Shown here: positions 42,175 through 51,669 of the stretch, piece by piece | Numbering within the stretch: position 1 is the first letter of the stretch | How the letters are laid out: every line of letters starts with the position of its first letter | Assembly: GCF_030010625.1 (NCBI RefSeq) | Contig: NZ_JASCXN010000043.1 | Location: 1 to 56,803, forward strand | Length of the DNA: 56,803 nucleotides | Direction: 5' to 3' | Origin: Streptomyces sp. CC208A | Lineage (GTDB): Bacteria; Actinomycetota; Actinomycetes; Streptomycetales; Streptomycetaceae | Program-made: the position numbers and the translations under genes | Notes under the pieces: model-generated | Told to the model about the DNA's origin: nothing | Database searches by the model: none | What the model saw: only the letters and a program-made list of their open reading frames with translations

Positions 42175-43644
42175 ATGTCACCCAGCTCCTCCGCGATCCG
42201 CAAGACCGTCGAGGCGTATCTCGGCCGCCACCCTGACGAGCGTGACGCCCTGGCCGGGCTGCTCACCGTACTGGAGGGGACCGGCGATGTGACCGCCCGG
42301 GCGACGCTGCCCGGTCACGTCACGTGCAGCGCCGTCATCATCGACCGCCGGCGCCGGGTCCTACACATCCGACACCGGGCCACCGACGGCCTCATGCTTC
42401 CACCCGGCGGCCACGTCGAGCCCGGCGACCGCACACTGCTCGCCGCGGCACTGCGCGAGGTGTCGGAGGAGGCGGGGATTCAGCCCGGGGCCTTGTGCCT
42501 GGCCCGGCAGACGCTCGGCTCGCCGGTCGACATCGACGTCCACGGCATCGACGCCAACCCCTCGAAGGGTGAACTGGCCCACCAGCACTACGACTTCCGC
42601 TATGTGTTCTACCTCGCTGGCGACGAGCCGCCCGCGATCACCCTGCAGAACGAAGAGGTGTCCGGCGCCCAATGGCTCGCCATGCCTGAGGTCACCTCGC
42701 CGACACTGCGCACGAAGCTCCTCCAGGCACGGCTGGACGGCCGGCCTGAGCCGGTGAACGCGTCCGCACTGATCCACGACGGGGCCGGCCGCTACCTGCT
42801 CCATCTACGCGACCACAAGCCCGGCATCATCTGGCAGTCGGGGGCATTCGCCCTGCTCGGCGGGGGCCGCACGCACGACGACGAGGATCTTGAGGGCACG
42901 TTGCTGCGGGAGCTGTCCGAGGAGGTCCCCGACATCCGCCTGGAGAACCTGGAGCGGTACGCCGTGGAGGAGGCCACCAGCATCGACGGCCTCAGCGTCC
43001 CGGTCCAGGTCTTTCAGGGCCGCTGGCGCGGCAACCCCGACCGGCTCCGGCTGCGCGAGGGCGTGCTGCTGCGGTGGTTCACCCCCGACGTACTGGACCG
43101 GCTCCGCCTGAGCCCCGCGACGCGAGACCTCATTCTCCGGCACGCGGCCGAGAATCCCCCGGACAACAAGCAGGCCGCGGCTCCCGCCGTATGGGACGGT
43201 GGCAGCCGGACCGTGCTCAACGGCATCGGAGTCCACCTCCACCTCGAAGACGCCGAAGGCCGGGTGCTCCTCGGGCTGCGCCACCCCAACTCGAAGTACG
43301 CGGGAAACACCTGGCACTACCCCGCCGGCCGGTGCGAGCAGGAGTCCGCCCTCACCTGCCTGGTCCGCGAGACAAGGGAAGAGACCGGTCTCATCATCGA
43401 ACCCGCGGACGTGGAACTGGCACACGTCGTCCATGTTGTCGACACCCTCGGTGCGCTGCCGTTGATGCAGCTGGTCTTCAAAGCCCGCCAGTGGGAGGGG
43501 GAACCGAAGGTCCTTGAGCCCGACAAATGCCTGACCTGGAAGTGGTGGCCGCGGCATGAGCTGCCGGACCGGATCGTCCCCTACACCCGAACGGCCATCG
43601 CCGCGATCGCCGAAGGCCGCCCCTACTCCCAGTTGGGCTGGTGA
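42175..43644 (+). CDS. Triple Nudix-domain protein
   Basis: A 489-residue protein with three Nudix hydrolase domains in tandem. Domain 1 (about 45-175) has G79HVEPGD...REVSEEAG at 94-101, with Asp85 in place of the first Glu. Domain 2 (about 195-310) has G231RTHDDE...RELSEEVPD at 245-253, lacking the last Gly. Domain 3 (about 345-475) has RETREETG at 398-405 with Ala384 for the first Gly. Each keeps the REx2EE metal triad. Nudix enzymes cleave nucleoside diphosphates linked to another group (sugars, NAD, oxidised nucleotides). Three fused copies are rare. The protein begins a run of accessory genes. Confidence 0.88.
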   Translation: MSPSSSAIRKTVEAYLGRHPDERDALAGLLTVLEGTGDVTARATLPGHVTCSAVIIDRRRRVLHIRHRATDGLMLPPGGHVEPGDRTLLAAALREVSEEAGIQPGALCLARQTLGSPVDIDVHGIDANPSKGELAHQHYDFRYVFYLAGDEPPAITLQNEEVSGAQWLAMPEVTSPTLRTKLLQARLDGRPEPVNASALIHDGAGRYLLHLRDHKPGIIWQSGAFALLGGGRTHDDEDLEGTLLRELSEEVPDIRLENLERYAVEEATSIDGLSVPVQVFQGRWRGNPDRLRLREGVLLRWFTPDVLDRLRLSPATRDLILRHAAENPPDNKQAAAPAVWDGGSRTVLNGIGVHLHLEDAEGRVLLGLRHPNSKYAGNTWHYPAGRCEQESALTCLVRETREETGLIIEPADVELAHVVHVVDTLGALPLMQLVFKARQWEGEPKVLEPDKCLTWKWWPRHELPDRIVPYTRTAIAAIAEGRPYSQLGW

Positions 43645-43720
43645 GCAGGGTGAGCACACCTATCGGGAACGGACAGCAAGTCCCGTCCGTCCACAGGCCG
43701 ACGCCGTCGGGGGCGCCGGG

Positions 43721-44761
43721 ATGAGTGCCGAGTCCGACGGCATGGCCGTGGCGGGGATCCTGACGCTGCTGTACCGGATCACGCCGACCGCGGTTGTCGA
43801 GGGCCCGGCGGGAACGGTGACCCGTAACTACCTGGCCGAGGACCGCGAAGGCGGGCGGTGGTTCGTGAAGGCGTACCCGCGCGGGACCAACTTGGCCGAG
43901 GAGCGCCGGGCCCTGGCTTTGGGTGGGGCGGCCAGGGCCGCCGGGGTTCCGGTGCCGGCCGTGTGGCGGTCGATGTCCGGCGAGGTGATCGCGTCGGCCG
44001 GCGGGCTGTCGGTGTCCGTGGCGGAGTACGTCGCGGGCGCGGAGACGGCCGTGGGCGGGCTGTTCGGTGGCCGGTGGGATGCGGTGGGCGAGGCCGTGGG
44101 CCGTCTGCACCGGGCGCTGGCCCGCCACCCCGCCGGACCGCCGCGCCCTGTGGCGGCCCGCGAGGTGTGCGACGTCGCGCGGGCCGGGCGACGGCTGGAG
44201 GAACTCCTCGCACGGTGGGCCGCCGTGCCGCCAGCTCCGGGAGGGTTCGCCGCCTGGTGCGCGCAGACCGCGAAACAGCGGCTTGCCGCTCTTCCTGAGG
44301 TGGCGGCCCGCCTGGAGAAGCTGCCCGGCTCGCTGACGGCGCAGGTCGTGCACGGAGACCTCGCCTCCCCCAACCTGTTGCTGCGGGATGAGAGCGTCGC
44401 TGCGGTGATCGACTTCCGGCCCCCGGGGCATCGCAGTGCCGCCTGGGAGCTCGGCCGGATCGCGCTGGACCCGCGCACCGTGCTGACCCGCCCGGACGAC
44501 TGGATCCCCGGCCTGGCCCGCGCCGTTGGCGCCTACCGGGCCGCGAACCCGGAGCTTGCGGCCGAGGACCTCCTCGCCGTGCCGCGCGTCGCCGCCGGGT
44601 ACCTGGCCTGCTCGGTCTATCCCCTGTCCGAGCCGCTGAACGACCCCGCCGCGCTCACCCCGGCGCTGGAGGCGTACGGGCGCGCCCGGCACGAGGCCGC
44701 GGGCGTGCTGTGGGAGCGCTTGGAGGAAGCCGAGGAGGTGCTCCGTGACGTCCTGCGCTGA
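43721..44761 (+). CDS. Aminoglycoside-phosphotransferase-fold kinase
   Basis: A 346-residue APH-fold protein with FVKAYPRG (Lys50, ATP site), HGDLASPNLL (211-220, catalytic Asp213 and Asn218) and VIDFRPPG (Asp231). The sequence fits small-molecule kinases of the Streptomyces accessory type. The ATG at 43721 follows GGGGGCGCCGGG. It overlaps the MFS gene by 17 bases, so both belong to one unit. Substrates could be sugars, nucleosides or an antibiotic; nothing in the sequence decides. Confidence 0.86.
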   Translation: MSAESDGMAVAGILTLLYRITPTAVVEGPAGTVTRNYLAEDREGGRWFVKAYPRGTNLAEERRALALGGAARAAGVPVPAVWRSMSGEVIASAGGLSVSVAEYVAGAETAVGGLFGGRWDAVGEAVGRLHRALARHPAGPPRPVAAREVCDVARAGRRLEELLARWAAVPPAPGGFAAWCAQTAKQRLAALPEVAARLEKLPGSLTAQVVHGDLASPNLLLRDESVAAVIDFRPPGHRSAAWELGRIALDPRTVLTRPDDWIPGLARAVGAYRAANPELAAEDLLAVPRVAAGYLACSVYPLSEPLNDPAALTPALEAYGRARHEAAGVLWERLEEAEEVLRDVLR

Positions 44762-46148
44762 GTCCCCGTCCACGCCCGCTTCTTCCAGTACCTCGCTGTG
44801 GCGGCACCGGGACTTCCGCCGGTACCTGACCGGCCAGACCGCGAGCGTGGCCGGCAGCTCGATCACCCAGATGGCGCTGCCGGTACTGGCCGTGCTCCAC
44901 CTGGACGCCACGGCCGCCCAGGTCGCGTGGCTGGCGTTCCTCGGGCAGCTCCCGCCCGCGCTGCTCGCCCTGCACGCCGGCGCGCTCGCCGACCGGTACT
45001 CCAAGCGCCGGCAGATGATCACCGGTGACCTGGCCAGTGCCGCGGTGCTCACCACGGTGCCGGTGTCGGCCGCGCTGGGCACGCTGACCCTGACGCAGCT
45101 CATGACCGTCGCCGTGGTGCAGGGAGCGGCGAGCGTCCTGCACGACGCGGCGGCCATCAGCCTCCTGCCCAGCCTCGTCGACCGGCCCTTGATCCAGCGC
45201 AGCAATGCCCGCGTGGGGGCGCTGTTCGCGATCGCCGCGACCGCCGGAAGCCACCTCGGCGCCGCGCTGACCGCGGTGCTCGGCCCCGCCCGAGCCCTAC
45301 TCGGAGACGTCGCCTCCTTCCTGGTCAGCGCCGGATGCACCGCCCGCATCCAGGCCCGCGAACCCGTCCGGGCCCGCCGGGAGAGCCGTCGGCTGCGCGA
45401 GGAGATCGGCGAGGGCCTGCGGTACGTGCGCGGCGATGAGCGGCTTTTGACCCTGACCCTGGTCAACGCCACGACCTCCTTCGCGCTCGGGCTGCTCAAC
45501 ACCCTGTGGGCCCTGTACCTGCTCAGGTCCCTTGCGATGAGCGCGACCGCCTTCGGGGTGGTTCTCGGCCTGGGCGCCCTGGGCGCGGCCGCCGGGGCGC
45601 TCACCGCCCCGGCCCTCGCCCGCCGGTGGGGCCCGGGCCCGATGATGCTGACCGCGCTCGCGATCACCCCGCTCACCCAGATCCCGCTGCTGCTCGCCTC
45701 CCCCGGTCTTCGATGGCAGGTCGCGATCGCAGCGGCGCTGTTCCTGCAACTGGCCTGTGCCGGTGCCGCAGGCACCACCCAGCGATCGATCCGCCAGATC
45801 ATCACCACGGCCGGGATGCAGGCGCGGATGCAGGCCGTGAGCACGTGGCTGACGGCCGGCGCCCGCCCCGTGGCCGCTCTGCTCGCCGGCGGACTCGGAA
45901 CGTGGATCGGGGTGCGGCCCACGCTGACCGCCGGGACCTTCCTGCTGCTCGTCCCCCTCGTCGTCCTCGTCCGCTCCCCGCTGCGCGCGCTGCGGCACAT
46001 GCCGGACCCACCCCCGGCCCGGCCCGGCGCCCCCGAACCCCCTGTGTCATCGCCGCTCGCCCTGCGGACGGCGTCCCCGGCCGTGCCCTCGCCCGCACGT
46101 ACGGAAGACGACCGTCACGACCGCTCGCCCGGAGGAGATGCCCCGTGA
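44745..46148 (+). CDS. Major facilitator superfamily transporter
   Basis: A 467-residue MFS protein with about 12 hydrophobic segments, for example ITQMALPVLAVLHLDATA, AWLAFLGQLPPALLALHAG, VVLGLGALGAAAGALTAP and LTAGTFLLLVPLVVLV. The loop between helices 2 and 3 is GALADRYSKRRQM, the MFS signature. It resembles MFS exporters of the EntS/multidrug type (DHA3). It starts at GTG 44745 within the upstream kinase and ends overlapping the methyltransferase start (GTGA). A charged low-complexity tail of about 40 residues follows the last helix. It may export the product of this block. Confidence 0.87.
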   Translation: MTSCAESPSTPASSSTSLWRHRDFRRYLTGQTASVAGSSITQMALPVLAVLHLDATAAQVAWLAFLGQLPPALLALHAGALADRYSKRRQMITGDLASAAVLTTVPVSAALGTLTLTQLMTVAVVQGAASVLHDAAAISLLPSLVDRPLIQRSNARVGALFAIAATAGSHLGAALTAVLGPARALLGDVASFLVSAGCTARIQAREPVRARRESRRLREEIGEGLRYVRGDERLLTLTLVNATTSFALGLLNTLWALYLLRSLAMSATAFGVVLGLGALGAAAGALTAPALARRWGPGPMMLTALAITPLTQIPLLLASPGLRWQVAIAAALFLQLACAGAAGTTQRSIRQIITTAGMQARMQAVSTWLTAGARPVAALLAGGLGTWIGVRPTLTAGTFLLLVPLVVLVRSPLRALRHMPDPPPARPGAPEPPVSSPLALRTASPAVPSPARTEDDRHDRSPGGDAP

Positions 46149-47477
46149 ACAAGGTGCCGCACGCCGCCGTAGCGACGTCTGCCGTGCCCGCCCCATCCGA
46201 ACCCCTGGAGCACGACGGGCGAAGCGACCCCGCCCTGCCCACCGCGCCCTTCCTGCCGCCGCAGTCCGCCGACGACACCTCCGGGGCCGCAGACGCCCGG
46301 GCGGCGATGGTCGCCCGGCTCGAGGAGAGCGGAGAGCTGCGCCCCGGCCCGGTGCGCAAGGCTCTGCTCGCGCTGCCGCGCCAGATCCTGATGCCCCAGG
46401 CGTACGTGCGGCGCAGCGCCCCGGACGAGACCCCGCCACGCTGGGATCTGCTGGACTGGACCCGCCCGGCCGACCGGGACGAGCTGCTGGAGCTGCTCCA
46501 CAGCGGGGACAGCGTCGCCATCCAGCACGACGGCGAACCGATTCTCGGCCGTACGACCGGGTCGCGGCGCGGCGGCGCCATGACCGCGATGTCGAGCACG
46601 ATGGGCATGACCGCGGACCTGCTCCAGCTCCTGGACCTGCGACCCGGCCAGCGCGTCCTGGACGTCGGGACCGGCGCCGGGGTGACCGCCGCGGTGGCCT
46701 GCTTCGTGTGCGGCCACGACCGGGTCGTCACCCTCGACATCGACCCGCACGTCACCGCGGCCGCCCGCGAGCACCTGGCCGCTCTCGGCTACCGGCCGAC
46801 CGTGGTGACCGGGGACGGCACCGCAGGCTGGCCCGACGCGGGCCCGTACGACCGGGCCTTCGTCTCCTTCGCCGTCCGCCGCGTACCGACGGCTCTGGTG
46901 GATCAGCTGGCGCCGGGCGGGCGCGCCCTGATGACGCTGGGGACGTCGTCGCCGTCGTGGCCGGGCATGGCCGGGCATGGCCGTGATCGGCAAACGACCG
47001 GACGGGACGGTGGAGGCGGAGCTGCGCGCGGTCGAGTTCGGGCACCGCGCCGGTACCGGATTCGACCGGCTGTTCCTGTCCGCCTCCTTCCGCGACACGA
47101 TCACCACCGCCGACGGGTCAACGCAGCGCACCCGGGTCGCGCCGCCGGCGGACACGGCGCGCGGCATGTGGCTGGCCCTGGACTACCTCCACCCCGGGCT
47201 GGTGCGCCACTTCGGCGCCGAGGACCTGACGATCGGCGCGCCCGAGTGCGGGTCGTGGATGCGCGTGCGAGCCGCTGGCCACCGCCGGTGGGACGTGACG
47301 GCCTGCGGCCCCCGGGACATCTGGGCGGAGATCCAGGACGCCGCCGCCCGCTGGCGGGCGGCCGGCGAACCGGCCGCCTACCGGCTCCACCTCGACACCG
47401 ACGACGTCCAGCAGGCCACCAGCCCGAACGGCGCCCTGACCTGGCAACTTCCTCACGCTCTTGGAGATTCACGATGA
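46145..47477 (+). pseudogene. Isoaspartate O-methyltransferase-like gene, frameshifted by a 10-bp duplication
   Basis: The first frame (46145 onward) encodes a PCMT-like methyltransferase: RKALLALPRQILMPQAYV, AMTAMSSTMGMTADLLQLL and SAM motif VLDVGTGAGVTAAV (about 172). At 46961-46980 CCGGGCATGG occurs twice in a row; the extra copy shifts the frame. Deleting it fuses PSWPGMA to VIGKRPDGTVEAELR and continues in one frame to 47477, ending DDVQQATSPNGALTWQLP. The intact form would be about 440 residues. The ATG at 46977 within the second copy might restart translation. The second part is otherwise undamaged, so the change looks recent or is an assembly error. Confidence 0.85.
46961..46980. repeat. 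Tandem duplication of CCGGGCATGG
   Basis: Two adjacent copies of a 10-base unit in the middle of the PCMT-like gene; removal of one restores a continuous frame. Confidence 0.95.
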
Positions 47478-48322
47478 CCCGCCCCGACCAGCCGGCCTCT
47501 GCGGCAACCTCGGACGATGCCCTGTTCGGATCCGCCGCCGACTACGCCCGCTACCGTCCCGGCCTGCCGGACGCCGCAGTGCACCTCCTGGCCGCCACGC
47601 AGCACGGCGTACCCGACCCCGTCCTGCTGGACCTGGGCACCGGCACCGGACAGGTGCCCCGCGCGCTGCTGCCCGTTCTGCGCCGACTGGTTCACATTGA
47701 TCTGGTCGACGTGCACCAGCACATGCTCCAGACGGCCCTCACTGCGCTCGAACCGGTCCGCGGGTCCTGCACGGTGAACGCCTTCACCGGCGAAGCGCAC
47801 ACCTTCGCCCCCTCCGCGCCCGGACGAGCGCCCACCCTGATCACCTGCAGCCGTGCCTTCCACTGGATGTCCCACCCGGAAGTCCTGGACATGGCCGACC
47901 GGGTGGCCGCGCCGCACGCCGTCGTGGCGATCATGGGAGACGGCAGCCTCTGGACCCACCAGGCCGACTGGACGGCCGCCCTTCGGGAGCTGATCCAGAC
48001 CTACCTCGGCGACGACCGGCGCGCAGGCACCCGCGGCACCTACACCGGACCGGGCCGCCCCTACGAGGACGACCTCGCCGACTCGGCGTTCAGCGACGTG
48101 ACCGAGCACCGCTTCCCCGTCGCCCGCACCTGGACACCCGAAGACGTCCTCGGCTACCTGCGCACCACCAGCTTCGCCCGGCCCGACCTCTTCGCCGGCC
48201 ACCACTACGCCTTTGAGACCGCCGCGCTCCGGCTCCTCCAAGAACACGCTCGCGGCGGCGTCTTGAAGGAGGACGCAGAGTTCACCGTGTTGCTCGCCCG
48301 CCGCCCCGGCGGTGCCGCGTGA
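47474..48322 (+). CDS. Class I SAM-dependent methyltransferase
   Basis: A 282-residue methyltransferase of the UbiE/small-molecule type. DYARYRPGLPDAAVHLL is followed by motif I LLDLGTGTGQVPRAL (about 55-69), then VDVHQHML and SRAFHWM (motif post-II with Trp, typical of the family) and a C-terminal lid. The ATG overlaps the TGA of the preceding frame (ATGA) and its own TGA overlaps the next GTG, so the three genes are coupled. The substrate is unknown; the RYRPGLP...FHWM pattern is common to methyltransferases acting on small molecules. Confidence 0.88.
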   Translation: MTRPDQPASAATSDDALFGSAADYARYRPGLPDAAVHLLAATQHGVPDPVLLDLGTGTGQVPRALLPVLRRLVHIDLVDVHQHMLQTALTALEPVRGSCTVNAFTGEAHTFAPSAPGRAPTLITCSRAFHWMSHPEVLDMADRVAAPHAVVAIMGDGSLWTHQADWTAALRELIQTYLGDDRRAGTRGTYTGPGRPYEDDLADSAFSDVTEHRFPVARTWTPEDVLGYLRTTSFARPDLFAGHHYAFETAALRLLQEHARGGVLKEDAEFTVLLARRPGGAA

Positions 48323-48921
48323 CCGGCACCCAGCGGCACACCGAGCCGCTCGACGTCCACCTCATCGCCCTGCGCGACAGCCCGGCCGGGCCCGAGGTAC
48401 TGCTGTCCCGACGGGCCGGCGACGTGTACGCGGCCGGCTGCTGGCATCTGGTCAGCGGGCACCTGGACGGTCCGTGGGAGGACATCGTCACGGCCCTGGT
48501 GCGCGAGACCCGGGAGGAGGCGGGTGTCGTGGTCGATCCGGCGGATGTCCGCGCGGCCGTCACGGTGCACCACCGTTCCCCCGCCGGCTCCGCCCGGCTT
48601 GGGGTGTTTTTCGAGGTGAGGCGCTGGGATGGCACCCCAAAGGTCATGGAGCACCAGGTGTGCGACGCCATGGACTGGTTCGCGCTCGACAAGCTGCCGG
48701 AGCCGATGGTGGCGTACTGCCGGGCCGGGCTGGACGCCTACCGGGCCGGTGCGCGGATGGCCGTGCACTTCCAGGAACCCGGCGACCCGATCGCCTATCA
48801 CCCGGACGCCGACCGGCTGGTCCTGGTCCCCGAACCCGGCAGCCCCGGCACGGTCCCGCAGGAGGTGCGGGCCTTCGCCGAGCAGGCGGTGGGCCGGATC
48901 ACCGCACGGTCGGACCGGTGA
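48319..48921 (+). CDS. Nudix hydrolase
   Basis: A 200-residue Nudix protein. The box reads SGHLDGPWEDIVTALVRETREEAG (about 46-69), with RETREEAG intact. The GTG start overlaps the methyltransferase stop by four bases. The C-terminal part (AYHPDADRLVLVPEPG) is unlike most Nudix proteins. Immediately after the stop, the +1 frame (ELVALTQLLQVAGRGGHPDL...) reads as plausible protein for about 28 codons up to 49006, so the original C-terminus may have been longer before a frameshift. Substrate unknown. Confidence 0.88.
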   Translation: MTGTQRHTEPLDVHLIALRDSPAGPEVLLSRRAGDVYAAGCWHLVSGHLDGPWEDIVTALVRETREEAGVVVDPADVRAAVTVHHRSPAGSARLGVFFEVRRWDGTPKVMEHQVCDAMDWFALDKLPEPMVAYCRAGLDAYRAGARMAVHFQEPGDPIAYHPDADRLVLVPEPGSPGTVPQEVRAFAEQAVGRITARSDR

Positions 48922-49055
48922 ACTCGTCGCGCTCACCCAGCTCCTCCAGGTCGCCGGGCGCGGCGGCCACCCGGACCTCGCTCCCCACCTCGCCCGCCAC
49001 GCCTAGCACCTCACCGGCTTCCCCATCCCCCTACCGTGACCGCCCTGGAGATCCC

Positions 49056-49817
49056 GTGCAGCCCAGCCTGCTCGCTGTCTTCGCCCACCCGGACGACGAG
49101 TCCCTTCTCGCCGGGGGCGTCCTCGCCCAGCATCACGCCGCCGGCGCCCGCACAGCGGTTGTCACCGCCACCTGGGCCCCCGCCAGCCGAAGAGCGCCAG
49201 AACTCGCGGAGACCCTTGCTGTCCTGGGCGCGGGTGTCCCGCGGCTGCTCGGCTACGGCGACGCCCGCAACGCGGAGTCGGCCCCCGGTGAGCACCGGCT
49301 CATCGACGCTCCCCTCGATGAGGCCATCGGCCGCCTCGTCGCCCACATCCGGGATTTCAAGCCTGAGATCGTCGTCACTCACGACGCGGTCGGCCAGTTG
49401 ACCGGCCACCCCGACCACGTACGCACCCACCAGATCACCCTGCTCGCCGTCGAAGCCGCCGGCCTCGCCCACCTGCATCCCGAAGCGGGCCCCCCGTGGC
49501 AGCCGGCCGCGCTGTATGCCGCCACACACCCCGAGTCCGGCGTCGGCCCGCTCCGCCCGCTGCTCGAAGGCGTGGGGAAGACGGTCCTCGCAGTGCCGGA
49601 CTCGTACGTGACCACCAGCGTCGACGTCACCCCGTGGGCCGATGTGAAGTGGCGCGCGATCCTCGCGCACCGCGGCGAAGTCACACGTGTGCGGCCCCTG
49701 CCCGGCATCCTCGACCGCGTCCCCGAAGCCGACCGCGTCCGGATCATCCAGACCGAGCACTTCACCCGCCTCACCCCCGGCCCCACGAAGAGCGCCCCGG
49801 ACCGGCTGACCGTCTGA
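49056..49817 (+). CDS. PIG-L family deacetylase
   Basis: A 253-residue zinc deacetylase of the LmbE/MshB type. AVFAHPDDESLLAGG gives the HPDD zinc motif (His11, Asp13, Asp14) and GHPDHVRTHQ the second (His117, His120). Members remove acetyl groups from GlcNAc-linked substrates, as in mycothiol or antibiotic biosynthesis. I choose the GTG at 49056, after GGAGATCCC, since upstream codons are Ser/Pro-rich and non-family. In this block it could deacetylate a sugar intermediate processed with the MurF-like ligase, but that is inference. Confidence 0.9.
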   Translation: MQPSLLAVFAHPDDESLLAGGVLAQHHAAGARTAVVTATWAPASRRAPELAETLAVLGAGVPRLLGYGDARNAESAPGEHRLIDAPLDEAIGRLVAHIRDFKPEIVVTHDAVGQLTGHPDHVRTHQITLLAVEAAGLAHLHPEAGPPWQPAALYAATHPESGVGPLRPLLEGVGKTVLAVPDSYVTTSVDVTPWADVKWRAILAHRGEVTRVRPLPGILDRVPEADRVRIIQTEHFTRLTPGPTKSAPDRLTV

Positions 49818-49887
49818 CGCCCCGGCCCCGTGCCGGCCACCCCTTCACCGCGCACGGGCAAGCACTCACCGATCGGAGAGAACAGAG

Positions 49888-50982
49888 ATGACCACGACTT
49901 CCGCGCCCGACGAACACCCCGGCGTTGCGATGAGGGACGAGGCGTACGGGGCGCTGCGCGCCTCGCACGCTCTGTGGGCCGGCACCTCCATCCTGATCAC
50001 CAACCAGCGCGGTCAGGTCTTGCTCCAGCGCGTGACCTACCGCCCCGCCCGACTGCTGTCCGGCGGTGCCGTCGACAAAGGCGAGTCCCCCGCCCAGGGC
50101 GCCGCCCGAGAGCTGGAAGAGGAGCTCGGCGTCACGGCGGCCGTCACCCAGGGGCTGGCTGTCGACTGGGTCTCCCCCGCCGGCCGCCCCACGCCCCCCG
50201 CCATGAAGTTTCCCGGCGAGCTCCTGCACGTCTTCGACGGCGGCGTCTGGGACGAGGACCAGATCGCGGCGATCCGGCCCCGCCCGGGCGAGATCGAGAC
50301 CGTCGAGTTCGCCGAACCGGCCGACCTGCCCGCTCTGATGTCTCCGGGTGACGCCCGCCGCGCCCTGTCCGCGCTCCGCGCCCGCATCGCCGGCGCCGGC
50401 CCCGTATTTCTGGAGGACGGGCTCCCGATCGCCCCCACCGTCCTCGACCGGGTCGGTGTCCTGCGCACCGCCCGAGCCCGCCACCACTTCCCCTTCCACC
50501 CACGCCCCGTCCCCGACGGCCTCACGGTCCGCCAGTCCTGGGCCTGGTGCTTCGCCCCGGACGGGCGTGTCCTCGTGCTCCTCGAACCGGACACCGGTAC
50601 GGCCTGCCTGCCCGGCGGCACACCGGAGCCCGAGGAGCACGCCAACCCCGTGGCCACCGCCGTCCGTGAGGCCCGTGAGGAGGCCGCCGCCGAACTGGCC
50701 GGCATCCAGTACCTCGGATACCTGTCCGATCCTGAAACACCTTGCGCCCGCGTCCGCTACGCCGCCGCTCTGACGAACCTCGGCCCGTCCCCCGTTGATC
50801 CGGCCACCGGCCGCACATACATCCGGATCCTGGCCACCCCGGAGCAGGCCCTGGAGCTCTTCGACTGGGGTCCGTCCGCCACCGAGCAGCTCCAGGCAGC
50901 CCACCAGGCCCGCGCCCTGCTTGGCATTCCCCGGTCCGCTCGCCAGCCCGTCACCGAACTCCCCGGCCCCACCTCCTGGTAG
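49888..50982 (+). CDS. Double Nudix-domain protein
   Basis: A 364-residue protein with two Nudix domains. The first, at the N-terminus (about 30-160), has a canonical box: G60AVDKGE66 then RELEEELG at 74-81. The second (about 215-345) has GGTPEPEEHANPVATAVREAREEAAAEL, in which two extra residues separate the first Glu from REAREE. The layout parallels the triple Nudix gene at 42175. AGAGAAC precedes the ATG at 49888. The two domains may act on different substrates or one may be regulatory. Confidence 0.87.
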   Translation: MTTTSAPDEHPGVAMRDEAYGALRASHALWAGTSILITNQRGQVLLQRVTYRPARLLSGGAVDKGESPAQGAARELEEELGVTAAVTQGLAVDWVSPAGRPTPPAMKFPGELLHVFDGGVWDEDQIAAIRPRPGEIETVEFAEPADLPALMSPGDARRALSALRARIAGAGPVFLEDGLPIAPTVLDRVGVLRTARARHHFPFHPRPVPDGLTVRQSWAWCFAPDGRVLVLLEPDTGTACLPGGTPEPEEHANPVATAVREAREEAAAELAGIQYLGYLSDPETPCARVRYAAALTNLGPSPVDPATGRTYIRILATPEQALELFDWGPSATEQLQAAHQARALLGIPRSARQPVTELPGPTSW

Positions 50983-51012
50983 CACCCCCACCTCCAGCGA
51001 ATCGAGAAGCTG

Positions 51013-51507
51013 ATGAACACCGCGCCTACTCCCGACCCGTCCTCCGCTCAGGCCCAGACCGCGCGCACCCCCGAACTCGTGCCCAAGTCCGCCCGACCCG
51101 AGATCGCCCGGACCGGGCACTGCCAATGCCGTCACATCACCTACCAGGTCCTCGGCGATCCGATCGACCCGCACTTGTGTTCATGCCCCCATGAGACCCG
51201 TATCTCCGGCGGCCCCGCAGTCCTGTGGGTCGGCTTCGGCAAGAACGGGCTGACGTGGACCGGCCCCGGCGGCGAGCCGACGTGGTACGCGACCTGGCCC
51301 ACCCTTCGCCGCGGCTTCTGCCCACGCTGCGGGACGCACCTCGCCTCGATCGCCGACGACTCCGACATGATCATGGTCACCGGCTTCAGCCTCGACGACC
51401 GCAGCGGCACCGACCCCGTCGGGCACTCCCACCGGCAGGAGGCTGTTCCCTGGATGACCATCATCCTCGCTCCCGATCCGCTCTGCCCGGCACCTGCCTC
51501 ACCATGA
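51013..51507 (+). CDS. GFA-family zinc protein
   Basis: A 164-residue GFA-fold (glutathione-dependent formaldehyde-activating-like) protein. Three Cys sets are visible: GHCQCRHITYQV (CxC), HLCSCPHE (CxC) and FCPRCGTHL (CxxC), the usual two structural zinc sites plus a catalytic one. The N-terminal 35 residues are a flexible Pro/Ala-rich extension. Most GFA proteins lack known substrates. Streptomyces use mycothiol rather than glutathione, so a glutathione role is unlikely. Confidence 0.88.
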   Translation: MNTAPTPDPSSAQAQTARTPELVPKSARPEIARTGHCQCRHITYQVLGDPIDPHLCSCPHETRISGGPAVLWVGFGKNGLTWTGPGGEPTWYATWPTLRRGFCPRCGTHLASIADDSDMIMVTGFSLDDRSGTDPVGHSHRQEAVPWMTIILAPDPLCPAPASP

Positions 51508-51669
51508 CGCCTTCAAACCACCGCCGGGCACTCTGCGCCGTCAGCCCGGCGCCGAACCGGCCGGTCCCGGCGCCTGGTAGCCGTCCATTCAACGCGGCGT
51601 CCCCTCTGCGAAGGGGACGGCCGCACCCACAGGCTCCGTCACCGCTGTACCGCCCCGAAAGGCGAATGC

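Noticed and set aside
43478..46000. An 840-codon minus-strand frame
   Set aside because: Antisense to the kinase and MFS genes; Arg/Ser/Ala-rich and without domain features.
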